Positions 11,104 through 22,719 of a stretch of 46,688 bases of DNA are shown here, one piece after another. Below the pieces are notes generated by a model. That model saw only the letters and a list, made by a program, of their open reading frames with translations, was not told the DNA's origin and searched no databases. The stretch comes from Spirogloea muscicola (taxonomy: Eukaryota; Streptophyta; Zygnematophyceae; Spirogloeales; Spirogloeaceae): positions 146,944-193,631 of the forward strand of contig WELB01000020.1 in the NCBI GenBank assembly GCA_009602725.1. The letters run 5' to 3'. Position 1 is the first letter of the stretch. Each line of letters starts with the position of its first letter. The position numbers and the translations under genes were made by a program.

Positions 11104-11425
11104 ACCACACAGCTATACAAGAGGCTACAGCGGATGGGAGGCTTGAAAATTCCAGTTAGCAGCAGCAAGTCGTAGTAACTTGCAGCTGGAGGCACCCCAA
11201 CGAGACCCAGAAGCAGCAGCCATAGAGCGGCCTGCCCGCAAGTGCACTGCGTGAGCCAGGGAGCGTTGGAAGGAGACAGACAGCCGCATGCAGAACACCT
11301 GGGCAAGCGACCCGGCGGCGAAGATGCCGGGCAGCTCCCCTTGCTGACCCTGCTTCTCCACTGGCTTGCAGGGTGTTGCTTCGGCGGCCCACATTAGTCT
11401 GGCAGATATGGATGTGCTCACTCGA
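11104..11425 (-). repeat. Dispersed repeat copy, opposite orientation
   Basis: Read on the minus strand it has the same order as the copy at 10780-11100: GTCGCTTGCCCAGGTGT, CTGCATGCGGCTGTC, a CTGCTGCTTCTGGGTC stretch, CAGCTGCAAGTTACTACGAC, and the module ending AGCCTCTTGTATAGCTGTG. Open frames inside (up to 98 codons) shift between copies, so they are not genes. Confidence 0.7.
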
Positions 11426-11479
11426 GGGTACTAGAATCCTTAATTACTAAAGTTCATTCGCTTTGTTACTATAGCGCCT

Positions 11480-12300
11480 CGTAGAAGTATCATCATGTGT
11501 GCCTTTGGCACCTCTCGGCCCTTGTCATTCTTTCTGGGCTCGCTTTTCACAGACCGCCTGCTTTGGAAGAAAGTGTGGCTCTGCCAAAAGAGGAAAGTGT
11601 TCGATCACGGAAGGTAGGGGCTGGGAAAGGCCAGCCCAAAATGAATGAACAAGGTCGAAAGAGCCAAGCAGGTGCCTAAAACCACACAGCTAGACATGAG
11701 GCTACCGCAGATGGAAAGCTTAGTAATCAAGAGTGAGCCAAAGCCTGTGGATCCCCTCCCAATGGGAAGTGGCTCTCCCAAAGGGGATGAGTGCTGTGTG
11801 AACAGCCAGCCCGACAACAGTTCACAAGGTCCGAAGGGCCCGAAAAGCGCATTCCCAGACAAAGATTTGGTTTCTTCAATTGAGGAGCCGCAAGTCAGAA
11901 ATACAGAAAGAGCGGAGGGCTGTGAACAGCCAATTGGGGAAAAAGTGACAAAAAGCTCACTTCCTCTTCTAGTATCTTGCTTTTCGCCCATCCGGCCCTC
12001 TCAGACCTTGTCAATTCCTCTGGGGGCTCTCAGTAACTTCGAGTCAGTAAGTGCAAGTCAGAGAACCTAGCAAACGGATAGACGTCGCCCTGACGGAACC
12101 GGAAGCAGCAGCCAAGGCGCGGCCCCCCCTTGCTGCCGTCTTAGCCATTAGTATCTTGCTTTTTGCGCCATCCGACCCCTCCAGACCTTGTCCATTCCTT
12201 TGGGCTGGCCTCTTACAGCCACCACTCAATTTGGAAGCGCTGTTCTTCTTTGAGCTGGCCTCTCACAACCATTGCCGGGAATTGGAAGAGGTTCTTTCTT
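11480..12300. repeat. Mosaic of dispersed repeat pieces in both orientations
   Basis: Successive pieces alternate in direction. Plus-strand cores lie near 11525, 11990-12030, 12185-12220 and 12250-12275. Minus-strand pieces include GGGAAAGGCCAGCCCAAAATG (about 11620), GTGAACAGCCAGCCCG (about 11800) and GGCTGTGAACAGCC (about 11918). The block looks like nested or rearranged insertions of one family. Confidence 0.65.
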
Positions 12301-12429
12301 TTCTTTCTATCATCTTTCTTCTCACTTTGGCTTGCTGCTTCTCATACTGGCTTGCTTTGGCCTCCCTCTCAATTCTCTCTCTGACGTGGCTACTTGATTC
12401 ACTGTGTGCTTATTTTGACTTGCACTTAT

Positions 12430-12700
12430 TGACCTGAGGTTATTGAGCTGGCCAGGCTTGCGCGGCGCGCTGTGTCCCGCAGGCGAGGTGAGCCGCCTGA
12501 CTTCAATGCCGCTGGCTCGTGGGCCAGGTTTATTGCATGCGTTAGGCAGTCTCCCTCCAGCGGTCCAAGGCCCACGCCTTGCATCTGCGTGCTGGCCGTG
12601 CTCTCGCTGCAGCCTCTGGCTTACGTCAGGGGGATAGTTTTCTGGCAGCTAATCTGTCGGATTTGAGGCTCCACACTCGTAGCTACTGAGTGGTCCATCC
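12430..12700 (+). repeat. Dispersed repeat copy, 5' module only
   Basis: TGGGCCAGGTTTATTGCATGCG, CAGTCTCCCTCCAGCGGTCC, TTGCATCTGCGTGCTGGCCG and GCTGCAGCCTCTGGC follow the order of the GC-rich module at 10780. The sequence then reads GGATTTGAGGCTCCACACTCG and GGCCCCTCCGTCATTTTGGCCC. The hairpin core is lost or strongly diverged. Confidence 0.55.
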
Positions 12701-15700
12701 TCCACCCGTTCTGACATAGGATTTTCAGGCCCCTCCGTCATTTTGGCCCCTTCGATGGAGAAGCTCCTTCGCAAGGAACCAGCTTCGGCTGCGTTACTGG
12801 GTTTAGTGGTGAGTGCTGTGTCTCCCCAAGGCTGGAACATCAAGCAATCAAGCAGAAAGCTGGACCTGCGACCGGGAGCATTGGAGGGTGTAAATGTTGT
12901 TGATTGAATCGCGCCGCAGACGAGTCGTGCATTTCATACAGATTGGACATTGTGGCCTAAAGTAAAATTTCGTGTCTTTGAAACAAACGAAGGCCAACTG
13001 GCCAAGTACAAAGGCAAGCACATCTAAAGCTCTACGTAACCTTCAGCAGATTGACCCGCTCAGCGTCCACGGGTCAAAACGTAAAGGTCGCCAAGTGATG
13101 CCTGAATACTAGATGGCAGATACGAAGCCCTTCTGCCACCCACTAGAGCTCGCCCAGTAGGGCAGAGCTACTGGCCAGCTCGTCGGGAGAGACGAGCGTG
13201 ACAAACCCGACAAGAAAAGGTCCTGCAGTGGGGACGTCTTCAAGGGCCCGAGCAAGCCGTTGCCAAGCTTTGGGCCCCCAGCTGCACCGCATCCACTCTT
13301 GCCTTGTCCTATTTGACGAGATCTGGCTGAATCTACCCGTGTGCGTCCTCTGGACACGCACTCTAGCACTTGAACTTGGGCACTACGGAGGCCCTTCCAT
13401 CTGCAGCCTATGATGACAGTCAAGCTGGCCTTGAGTCCCCCATGCCAAAAGACTCTGAGCACAAGTCTTAGTATCAAACAATTAGGCCACCCTTCCATGA
13501 TAATAATTGCAAATTAATAACAATAATCAGCAAAGGTCACTCCGTTGTGAAGTAGACTGTCAGAGATGGGGCTCTACATCTCGACTTGTGACAACAGGGT
13601 AGGCTTGCGCAAGCGCAAGTCAGCAGAGTGAAAGGTCGTGGGACTTGCATACTACGGCCAGCGGAACAGATGACGTGTGCTCGTGCCTGTCAGTAGAGTG
13701 ACGGTCTTTAATCAAGCAGTGGCACATCATGGCTGCGAAGGCTTACCAGCAGAAGGTCTGGGGCGGATTGCATCGGGCAACGGCAGTGACAACCCATGCG
13801 GCCTGACGGCAGGAGGCGCAAAGGCAGAAGGAAGCGAAAACTAGCCCGCCTGCGGGACTGGTTAAGGTTGACGTTGAACAACCGGGGATTGGAAAAAAGA
13901 GTTGCCCACCAGCCGGCTTTCCACCCCTCCACCTCTCTCATCCCACCCCCCTGCTAAGCCCCACAAGCGCTTCTGAACAAAGCAGCCCCCAAGCACCGGC
14001 TCCTTGGCTTGCTCTCGCTCGAGCCACCAGATTCTTAGGGCCTACTGCCGCCTTGCCTGGCCCCCCAACCACCGTCGCCTGCTCACTTTTTTTCCCTGCT
14101 CGTCTGATCCTCTCTCGCCCTTCACCCATCTCGCTCGGAGCATGCTCAGACATGAACGTACTGTGCAGCCATCCAAGCTCTTCGCTGTAAAACGTAAGTC
14201 TCTCGTCTCTCATTGTACTCCTGCATGCCCTGGCTGATCTCCATTCTCGCGTTATGGCATGTGCTTCACCACTGCTTGGAGTAGCGTGGTGACCATGAAG
14301 TACTGTGCTTCGCCTCCAGCGAAGGTCCTGTCGGGTCTCTCTTAGGCAAACAGTCCTCCACTTCAGTATCAAAGGCAACGACGTTCACAACCTGTGTCGG
14401 ACTGCCGACAGTATGTGAGGGATGCCGCTGTACTTCCCATATGCCTCAGAAGTTGACTGCCCAATCCCTCAATCTGATGGCCTCAGGTGCGCTCAAGGTA
14501 GCAACGCCTCCTTGATGTCATCCCTACAACCACGTTCAAGCGTATTCCACCATCTCGATACGACCACTCAAAAGCTGCCAACTTTGAAGACCGTACATTT
14601 CTCCATCACCAGAAACAGCAGTAATAGCAGGTCAGCGCTAGCTGTGGCCGACGGAATTGCTGGACTTGATAGCCTTGCAACCTGCTAGCATCGTGTTTTT
14701 GTTTCCTTGTGTTAACTTTCGCAAGCTGCAGCACGTGCAGCCAAGCTGTGCAGTGTGAAGGAGCTGGTGAGTCTTGCTTGATGACGACTGACTGACTTCT
14801 TGCCATGTCGTGCCACGTCCAAGCAGCAATATTGCTATTGCACTGCAGGTTGATGTCTATACTGCTTGATCCTCATCGCCGCGCCTGGTGTCTCAAATGC
14901 AGCTTCACGGGGAGAGGAAGGCATGAGATACAGGGGGCACATAGGCAGAACTCAAGGCCTCGAACATCTTCATGCAAATCGCAGCACTGTGTGCAAGCCA
15001 GTTTACCAGGCATTCTCATCTCGTTGCAGAGGCTGTGCAAGCGCATCCAGGGAGGACGTCCCCGTATCTCAGACGGTGGCATGGACGTGCTAAGAGGAAG
15101 GCAAAAGCAACGCAATGGGGCTGCCGATGTTAGTGTGAACGCCCAGGTTGGCTCCAGCAGTAGAGCAAGAGACGGTTGGGGTTCACCTGAAGAGCGGCGG
15201 CAGCAGCAGAAGCGCCCGCCTACAAGATCCAAGAAGCGGTCCTAACAGACGGATCTTTAGACTGCTCACGGGTCCTATTCAAGCTCACGTCGCTCTCGCG
15301 CTAGTGGATGCGAGCACTAAGTACTTGCGAGCTCCCAGGCATGTTGACCACAGCCGCATGACAATCTAGGGCTGGTCGACCTACTCGTGGTGTTAGATAT
15401 GCTGCACAAGGGCAGTGAATCCGAGTGCCCTGCCCTGGCCTTACGGCATGCTCCGGCATGAACGTGTGACTGCAACTGCTTCTAACCTTTTACGATACTT
15501 GGAAAGCCACACTACACCCTTCAGCGGGGTTCCAGAGGACGCCATCTTGCAGCACATTGGCCGCCTCTCAAGCTTGCCGGTGTTTAGGCCAGCCCAGCAA
15601 TGAGCTTGAGGAAGCGAGCATTCATGCATGCTTGCCATGAACCTGTGCAACTCGAGTATCACAAAGCACTGCAAGTGTGGACGCTTCTTAAATATGCAGA

Positions 15701-16156
15701 GAGTCTCACTTTGCATGCCTTCTCTGTAAGCGAGGCAAGGATAGTCGCTGCTTCATTTGGTACTTTTGCACAGGCTCACGTCTCACGCTCACGCGTTCCC
15801 GTGCATGCAAGTACTTCTTAGCGCAGCCTATGCTTGTGAGGACATGCCAATCTGAAGTTTGTTGGCAAGCTCAAGATTGAGTAGGAGTCATGTTGGAGCA
15901 GGCAGGCAAGTCCCTGAAGTATAGTAGAATGTGCCTGAGGGACGAAGGTATGCGGCTGCGAAAGTTACAAGAGCGGCTGGACTTCAAAGGTTCTTCAGAT
16001 CCCGACGATCCGCCACGGAGTCATGCGTGTGGCTTGTGAGCGAGGCGGAGGGGGCGGCAGCGGGGCGCCGTGGTCACGCCACGCCGGCGTGGCCCCTGGC
16101 GTGCAGGCAGGGCGAGGGAGCGGAGGCGAGCGCCGGAGCAGTAGGCGCCGGGGCAA
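12701..16156. other. Long unassigned region
   Basis: About 3.4 kb without a recognisable gene. At 13000-13030 a minus-strand copy of the motif GATGTGCTTGCCTTTGTACT occurs; it also appears at 39.3 and 42.4 kb. Two stretches share GCATGCTC(A/C)G(A/G)CATGAACGT (about 14138 and 15447), a possible local duplication. Frames of up to about 146 codons overlap on both strands and lack domain motifs. Confidence 0.5.
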
Positions 16157-16212
16157 GCAGGCTCTCGTGTCGCACGAGAGAGCCTGCAGCGAGAGTACCT
16201 GCCGCCCGCAGG
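16157..16212. repeat. Palindrome cluster upstream of the MYB gene
   Basis: GCAGGCTCTCGTG (16157-16169) pairs with CACGAGAGAGCCTGC (16173-16187), leaving a two-base bulge and a 3-nt loop. Shortly after, CCGCAGGCCTGCGG is a perfect 14-bp palindrome inside CTGCCGC...GCGGCAG. GAGCCTGC recurs several times in about 100 bases. It lies about 300 bases before the MYB start codon in a very GC-rich stretch. Confidence 0.65.
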
Positions 16213-16437
16213 CCTGCGGCAGAAGAGCCTGCAGCCGGCGCACCCACGGGGAGCGAGCCTGCGGCGCGGCGCTTCGGCTGACCCCGGCCGCGAGGGCCCC
16301 GCCTGCCGTGGGCACGATTGCCGAGGCGCCGGGGGCCCCGTTGACTGCCGCGAGCAGGTGCGGGTGCGGCCGTGAGCACGCTTGCCGCCGCGTGTGGTTG
16401 CTCCCGGGCGCGGCGCGGGCCGGGCCGGGCCGGGCCG

Positions 16438-16441
16438 NNNN
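16438..16441. other. Four-base assembly gap (N)
   Basis: NNNN between a GGGCC-rich run and a C-rich run, 54 bases upstream of the MYB start. Real length unknown. It affects the 5' UTR only, if the chosen start is right. Confidence 0.95.
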
Positions 16442-16494
16442 CTCCCCCCCCCCCCATTCTGTGGCAACCCCCGCCCCTCTCCCGCGGCCCACCA

Positions 16495-17845
16495 ATGAAG
16501 AGCAGCTGCAGCTCCGACACCGGGTCCTCCGCCAGCCTGCTCTGCGACGTCGAGTGCGACCTCGACTACGCCAGCCTGGTGGGCCACATCGGGCGGCAGG
16601 TCGACGCCGCCGGCATCGCCAAGGGCACCTGGCTGCCCGAAGAGGACCGCATCCTCATTGCCTACGTCGAGCGCCATGGGCCCAAGGACTGGAACGCCCT
16701 CCTCACCAAAGGTACCCACTGAATCGCCGCACTCTGAAGCCTTCTTAGCCCCCCGCTTACGAGCTTCCATGCTTGCGGCAGGATGCCGTGCAAAACAAGG
16801 TCAGATAGGTCGGCTGGCTATCTTCCCCGTGAGTTTGTGCTTGAGGGAGAAGCTTGCCCATCATGTGTCTGACGATGTCCGCTGATCATATGCCTCGTCT
16901 ACGCGCAGGCCTCCTTAAGCGAAATGGCAAGAGCTGCCGGCTGCGCTGGGTCAACCAACTCCAACCAGGCCTGCAGCGAGGGCATCATGGCAAAGGCACC
17001 AAGCGATTCACCGAGGCAGAGGAACGGCGGGTCGTGGAACTGCAGGTGTGCATCAGCCCCTGGATCGTGCTGCCTCGAGCTGTCCACCATCTGGCTTGCA
17101 ATCGACTACTTCGCCACTGCTGTTGCTGACGTCGTCTTACACTTGTGTACCCGGGAATCTCTTCGTCTCAATGTCATGGTTGCTGATGCTGATGACGATA
17201 TTTGCCGGCCCGCAGGCCACATTTGGCAATCGATGGTCCCAGATTGCCAAGCACCTGCAAGGCAGGACAGACAACGATGTCAAGAATTTCTGGAACCTCC
17301 ACCTGAAGAGGATGGGCGTTGTTCGCAGGCCCAAGTCCTCGTCGGCCAGTACATCGGCCTCCTCGGATGGCACCAGTGTCACACGTTGTGCAGTCGATCC
17401 AGGGACGACAGCAGCTGCGCATGTGGAGTGCAGCCGTCGGGAATGTCTGCAGAAGGGTGTGGAGCAGCCAGCAGTGCATCTTCAGCAGGCTCCCATCCTC
17501 TGCTCGCAGTGCTGCGCTCCTCAAGCGCCCCCTCCATGTGACGCCATTTTGGCATCTCCTGGCCTTACAGCACCAGTGCATTGGGAAATACCAGCCTGCA
17601 GCTCGGGCAGCGGGGTTACTACAACTGGCAATGACATGCTGGTGCACAATGATTGGGACTACGAAGAGCTCTTGCATTCCCTCGGATTGCAATTCGAGGA
17701 CACGAAGGTGCCACCCACACCTGGCGCCAGGCTTTCATGCGCCGAGGGGAGGCAAGATCTGCTATGGCAGGAGCTAGAAGGCTTAGCGGAGAGCAACTTA
17801 GATGTCCTGTCTGTAACGGGCGATTGGCAGAGCAAATTCTGCTAA
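16495..17845 (+). CDS. R2R3-MYB transcription factor (3 exons), DUO1/GAMYB-like repeats
   Basis: Exons 16495-16711, 16909-17045 and 17216-17845 join in phase to about 327 aa. The start is ACCAATG at 16495. The R2 repeat is at about residues 42-95: [25 protein letters not shown], then [17 protein letters not shown]. The R3 repeat at about 100-155 reads [15 protein letters not shown], then [20 protein letters not shown] and [10 protein letters not shown]. The regularly spaced tryptophans are visible, with the usual non-Trp replacement at the start of R3. The linker has a small insert (HHGKGT). The C-terminal 170 residues are Ser/Cys-rich and probably regulatory, ending in an acidic segment ([12 protein letters not shown]). 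It should be a nuclear DNA-binding regulator. The nearest land-plant relatives by eye are DUO1/GAMYB-type; targets are unknown. Confidence 0.9.
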
Positions 17846-19454
17846 CCCCATATTCACCACCTCTGCGTGGTTCTGTTGTTGCCACGTATCGTGGGCCTTG
17901 TCAAGCGACCTTCGCACACACAAGCTAAGCTCGTGGGACAAGTGTGACTCCTGCTGCGCCCAGCTAGATACAATTGTGTACGGGTCATGGATTTCACATT
18001 TAAGGTCACGGAACTCAGCCTCTACTCTTCAACGTGCAGTCAGGCTGTTCGTGCAGTCAGGCTGTTGGGTAAATTAGAATACTTCCTGGCCATCTAGACA
18101 ATCACAGCACGTGACTGTTCTGATCACCTTACACAACCCTGGACCCTGGTTGTCGTGGGCTTTTAAGTAGAAGTGACACCAATTCCACGTAGCATATCAT
18201 GTGTATGTTGAGAAGATCCTAAATCTAGTCTCGAAGAGCAGGGGCTATTCTGAGGCTCATACTCGGTGATGACATGGTTCGTGACCATTGACAAATGTAT
18301 CCAGGAATAGTAAATAAACCTTGGAGTAGGGCACCCAGCAACGGCCGTCATAGTTCCGCGGGTGCCAAGGCTGGCAAAGTCTGTGAACCGTGGTCAGTAG
18401 CATTTGCACTGACAGTGTAGACTGCAACATGATAAGTCGCTCAGTCTCGTAAAGTCTTTGCAATCAGGCCAGCTGTGTTGTGTTGGTCGACATTGACTAA
18501 GGGGTGAGCTCGAGAAGCATGGTGAGGCCCGTGAAGGTCAGCATGCGTCACTTCTTATATTGTCTGATGTGAGTCAAGATTCAGGTCAGAAAATAGATGT
18601 AGCATTTGAGGTCAACATCCAGGCCTCCTCAGTGCTCTGATTGTGTGGACGGTCAGGCTATTCGGACTTACTTTGCAAAGACCCCTAATCCCTTGACCGT
18701 GTATTCTGCAGTTAACCAATTCCAGCATTGGTTCTTTACAAAAAGCTTCACTTAACAGTGTCGCGGTAACAACATCAGTGTCTGATTGTGAACGCTGGTT
18801 AAATTTATGCCAACAACTATTACAACTGCTTTGGTGACACAGGGTATACTCTACTGGGCGTTCCACTGCAGTACAAGTGTAGTGCAGACGTGCTTGTGAG
18901 GCCCACATCTCGACAAAGGCATGCTCCAAACATTCATCGTCCTAGAAACCATGGATTGCAAATGTGAACCTCAGAAAAGAGCTGCTCGAGCATCGTCTCT
19001 TCTCTATAAAGCAGTGGATACAAGAGCTCTTCCCACACATAAGGCAGATCTAAGAATACGAGCGTGTCGTTGCACATGTATTGTCCTCGTGGCTTGTACA
19101 AACATGTACAAAGAGATACCTCTGACCAGTTGCCCAGTTGCTGGTGCAGAGGAACTCACTCACAGTCCAGCTGAGCTGGCGAGGAGTAAATGCATCCACA
19201 ATCAGCCCTCAATGTGAGGTCCAAATCGAATCTATACTGTCAAACAAACAAATTTCTGGAGTCTAAGCAGATTGCAGTGGCAGCTTGACAAGCAATAGCT
19301 ACGTTGGCGCTGCTGTGCATTTGTTGCTAAACAGAGAAGAGCCATGAGAGCTGGACCTAAGAAAAGGAGTAAGGGGGAGTGACAGAAACTTCCGCTCTTG
19401 CTGGGCCGCAGCTTATGTACACGTATGACTAGTAACTGCACCAACTATGTACAG
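17846..19454. other. Intergenic region between convergent MYB and Rieske genes
   Basis: No gene recognised. It includes a direct repeat of GTGCAGTCAGGCTGTT (about 18034-18066). The two genes converge, so both 3' UTRs and terminators lie here. Confidence 0.5.
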
Positions 19455-19472
19455 CTGCCGCGTACGCGGCAG
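19455..19472. terminator. Perfect 18-bp palindrome in the 3' region of the Rieske gene
   Basis: CTGCCGCGTACGCGGCAG is fully self-complementary and ends 20 bases beyond the stop codon (19493) of the minus-strand gene. It could form a tight hairpin in the 3' UTR or act as a protein-binding site. Terminator is a guess from position. Confidence 0.4.
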
Positions 19473-19492
19473 AGTCAAGGAAGGACCCCAGG

Positions 19493-21587
19493 TCAATCCT
19501 CAATGTGGGCATGGACGTAGTCCACAAAAATGAGGCGTTGCTCTAAGCTCTTCTTGATGTAGTATGCAGCACCAGCACAGGCAACTGCCAGTCCTGCAAT
19601 GCAGGCCCTTTGCTGGATGTCAGCAGGAAGAGAAGCAAGCCCTCCAAGCAGGACAGCTGCCCCAGTAAGTCCTGCTCTCAACTTCCTGAGCCCTTTCAGC
19701 GCCCCTCGGCACGCTGAACATTTGTTCGTGTGCTGCCCCTCACGATCCATCATCTGCAACAGCCACTTGGCATATACGACTTAGCAAAAAGGAATATTGC
19801 GCATGTTTCCAGCCCCGCTGACTCCAAACAAGGCAGGCTGACTTCGAAGCTCTGTACCAACCTCAGGCTTTGGCAGCGCTACTGCAGCTACCTAGCGCAG
19901 ACCAAGTCAAAGAACAATGTCACCGGGTGGCTAGAATGGTGGAGCTACCTCGCGCTTCGAAAGGGTGGTGGAAGGCAGGGGCACTCCTGGCAGCTTTGAA
20001 CCTGGGGCCCACTGGGGCTCGCCGCCACCATTCCGGCGTAACCAATTCCGGAATGCCAGCACAAAGCGATCTGCTGCAGTTGGGGTGAACGTCAGCTTGC
20101 CGTAGTCCTTGCTAATGTCCTTGTCAGCACTGTGAAGCTGCTTCTCCTGCCCCTGGAGCACGATCATATCTCCGTCGTATATGAGGTTGCTGGTCATGTG
20201 CTCCCACCACCGGGGTACCACCTGGAACCACTTGGGCCCGGGCATAAGCCAGCGAGCAAAATTACGGTAACTGATAACGATGCTGCGAGTCTGGCCGGGT
20301 GCCATGGGCACGTTGAAGGAGCAAATCCAGATCTGCCATTCCTTCTCCCCCAAGAAGGGCAGCTTCACTTTCAGATCGATTCTGCGGCATGCCACGCAGC
20401 ACATGTGAGAATGCTGTCTGCAAAAAAGAAGCGAGAGGGCAGCGATACACAGCGAGCAGTCAACTCATCCCAGAATACCTGCCGAGGTTCTGTGGAGGTG
20501 AGAACAAACTCACGTGTTGACAAAGTAGCAGGGGGCCTGGAAATTGGACGAGATCTTTGGATTGGCGTCGGAGGTGCCCCTAAAGCCCCACAGACCACTC
20601 TCCTCGACAACAAATGGTAGGGGCTTTGCCCTGTCGCGCCGCCCTGTCACCTGCAGTGCCAGCAAGAAGCACAATATAAGTGCTTGATGCACTTCTGATG
20701 CAGTCTATAACGAGCACAAGCACAACATAAGTGCTTGATGCAGTCATTCTAAATGCAAGAGGGGTCATTGGAACGTGCGCCATCCTTTGAATGCCAGCAC
20801 AACTCCAACAAAGTGCCACTAGATTGACATGCAGGTTGCATGGCAACGTGCCGGCATAGTAACTACATCTGGATGGGAAAGGAAACTGAGGTTGTAGTTG
20901 GCATGCCTGGACAGACCTGGCTAACAAGACATGCTAGGACATCCTGTGCATTTTCCTGCTGTCGCTGCATGCCAGGAGAAAGATTGCCGCCATTGGACAT
21001 CAACAGTTGGAGATCATTGACCAACAAGTGGTAACACCGGGAGGCTCTCATCCACCAAGAGGCAGTACCTTGTGATGTGCAAAATCGATGTGCGAAGGGT
21101 CTGCCACATTCTCCATGAGCGTGTCATAACCATAGTAGAGGTCGCGCTGAATTGACACCGAAGAGAATGCCGGATCATCGAAAACAGGAGGCAGCCTGCA
21201 CCAGTGCAATGAGGAGCACTCATCATCGCGTGCAAAGATATCCATCCGCAGGCGAGCAATATACTCATGAACGTTGTGCCAACTTCGTCTAACAGAGGCA
21301 GCAGTGGCACGCGAGCCAGCAAGGTGACAAATCTGGTGGTGTGTGACTCACTTTGGGGCCTCAGTCGCTGCAGCTTGGTGCCAACCGGACTCATTTGGCC
21401 AAACAAAGAGCAGGCCCTGAGAAACTCTGGTGGGAAACGAGATCGTGCAGGCTCTGGGGTTAGCAGCAGCCCTAGCCTCAGGCCCCTCCTGCGCAGCCTG
21501 GGGAATGAGGGCACAGCTGCCATCCCCGCGAAACGACCAGCCGTGATATGAGCACTGCAGCTGCCCCTTGTCGTCGAGCCTGCCTTC
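19493..21587 (-). CDS. PAO/PTC52-type Rieske oxygenase, C-terminal part (5' end in gap)
   Basis: Rieske [2Fe-2S] mononuclear iron oxygenase of the chloroplast PAO/TIC55/PTC52 group. Exons (minus): 21587-21352, 21195-21069, 20650-20514, 20381-19949, 19753-19493, about 397 aa. The first exon holds the second Rieske pair in LQCSYHGWSF; the first pair (CPH) should be in the gap. The iron-binding motif ENVADPSHIDFAHH is in exon 2. Then come WICSFNVPMAPGQTRS, MPGPKWFQVVPRWWEH, YDGDMIVLQGQEKQL and FVLAFRNWLRR. The last exon has the redox CxxC (NKCSAC), two hydrophobic segments and the end FVDYVHAHIED. Members act on chlorophyll breakdown or protochlorophyllide-linked import at the plastid envelope. 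The two C-terminal membrane segments and DYVHAH end favour PTC52/ACD1-like, but PAO itself is not excluded. Confidence 0.88.
20661..20742. repeat. Direct repeat in an intron of the Rieske gene
   Basis: Two near-identical copies of AGCACAAnATAAGTGCTTGATG (20661-20691 and 20713-20742) lie about 50 bases apart in the third visible intron. Each contains AAGCAC...GTGCTT, a short inverted repeat. Confidence 0.7.
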
Positions 21588-21688
21588 CTGCAGCATGCCC
21601 AGAAGCAAGGAATCAGAGCAGCGGACTGTGAGGCACCTCAGTACATGCAGCACCAGCACAAAGTGCAACGGCGCGCCCCCCCCCCCCC

Positions 21689-22522
21689 NNNNNNNNNNNN
21701 NNNNNNNNNNNNNNNNNNNNNNNNNNNNNNNNNNNNNNNNNNNNNNNNNNNNNNNNNNNNNNNNNNNNNNNNNNNNNNNNNNNNNNNNNNNNNNNNNNNN
21801 NNNNNNNNNNNNNNNNNNNNNNNNNNNNNNNNNNNNNNNNNNNNNNNNNNNNNNNNNNNNNNNNNNNNNNNNNNNNNNNNNNNNNNNNNNNNNNNNNNNN
21901 NNNNNNNNNNNNNNNNNNNNNNNNNNNNNNNNNNNNNNNNNNNNNNNNNNNNNNNNNNNNNNNNNNNNNNNNNNNNNNNNNNNNNNNNNNNNNNNNNNNN
22001 NNNNNNNNNNNNNNNNNNNNNNNNNNNNNNNNNNNNNNNNNNNNNNNNNNNNNNNNNNNNNNNNNNNNNNNNNNNNNNNNNNNNNNNNNNNNNNNNNNNN
22101 NNNNNNNNNNNNNNNNNNNNNNNNNNNNNNNNNNNNNNNNNNNNNNNNNNNNNNNNNNNNNNNNNNNNNNNNNNNNNNNNNNNNNNNNNNNNNNNNNNNN
22201 NNNNNNNNNNNNNNNNNNNNNNNNNNNNNNNNNNNNNNNNNNNNNNNNNNNNNNNNNNNNNNNNNNNNNNNNNNNNNNNNNNNNNNNNNNNNNNNNNNNN
22301 NNNNNNNNNNNNNNNNNNNNNNNNNNNNNNNNNNNNNNNNNNNNNNNNNNNNNNNNNNNNNNNNNNNNNNNNNNNNNNNNNNNNNNNNNNNNNNNNNNNN
22401 NNNNNNNNNNNNNNNNNNNNNNNNNNNNNNNNNNNNNNNNNNNNNNNNNNNNNNNNNNNNNNNNNNNNNNNNNNNNNNNNNNNNNNNNNNNNNNNNNNNN
22501 NNNNNNNNNNNNNNNNNNNNNN
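21689..22522. other. 834-base assembly gap (N)
   Basis: The gap is flanked by a C13 run (left) and a G7 run (right), typical of a failed GC-homopolymer region. It must hold the exon with the first Rieske Cys-His pair, and probably the start of the oxygenase gene. Reading frames that cross it are artefacts. Just beyond it, 22523-22700 read on the minus strand gives a Ser/Arg/Pro-rich, transit-peptide-like frame that could be the true first exon. Confidence 0.9.
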
Positions 22523-22719
22523 GGGGGGGCGATTTGTTGGGGGCGCGGCGGAGGTGGCGGAGGGGGGGGGCCAGCGCGGAGGTAGGGCGACGGGCAGCGG
22601 GTGGGCGGCGGCGTGGCCGGCCTCCGCGGGGCCACGCGGCGGGTGGGGGGGCTTCGGGAAGCGCGAGAGGCACAGGAGCTGCCTGACGGGGAGGTCTTCC
22701 CAAGAGAGGCGGACGCTTC

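Noticed and set aside
11125-11421. Frame with SLAQVFCMRLSVSFQRS, similar to one at 10790-10890 (SLAQVYRMRLSVSLQRS)
   Set aside because: The similarity comes from two copies of the dispersed repeat; other copies break or shift the frame, so it is not a conserved protein.
16021-16770. Long overlapping frames on both strands around the MYB 5' region
   Set aside because: GC-rich sequence without stops; frames cross NNNN and are shadows of the MYB exon or its leader.
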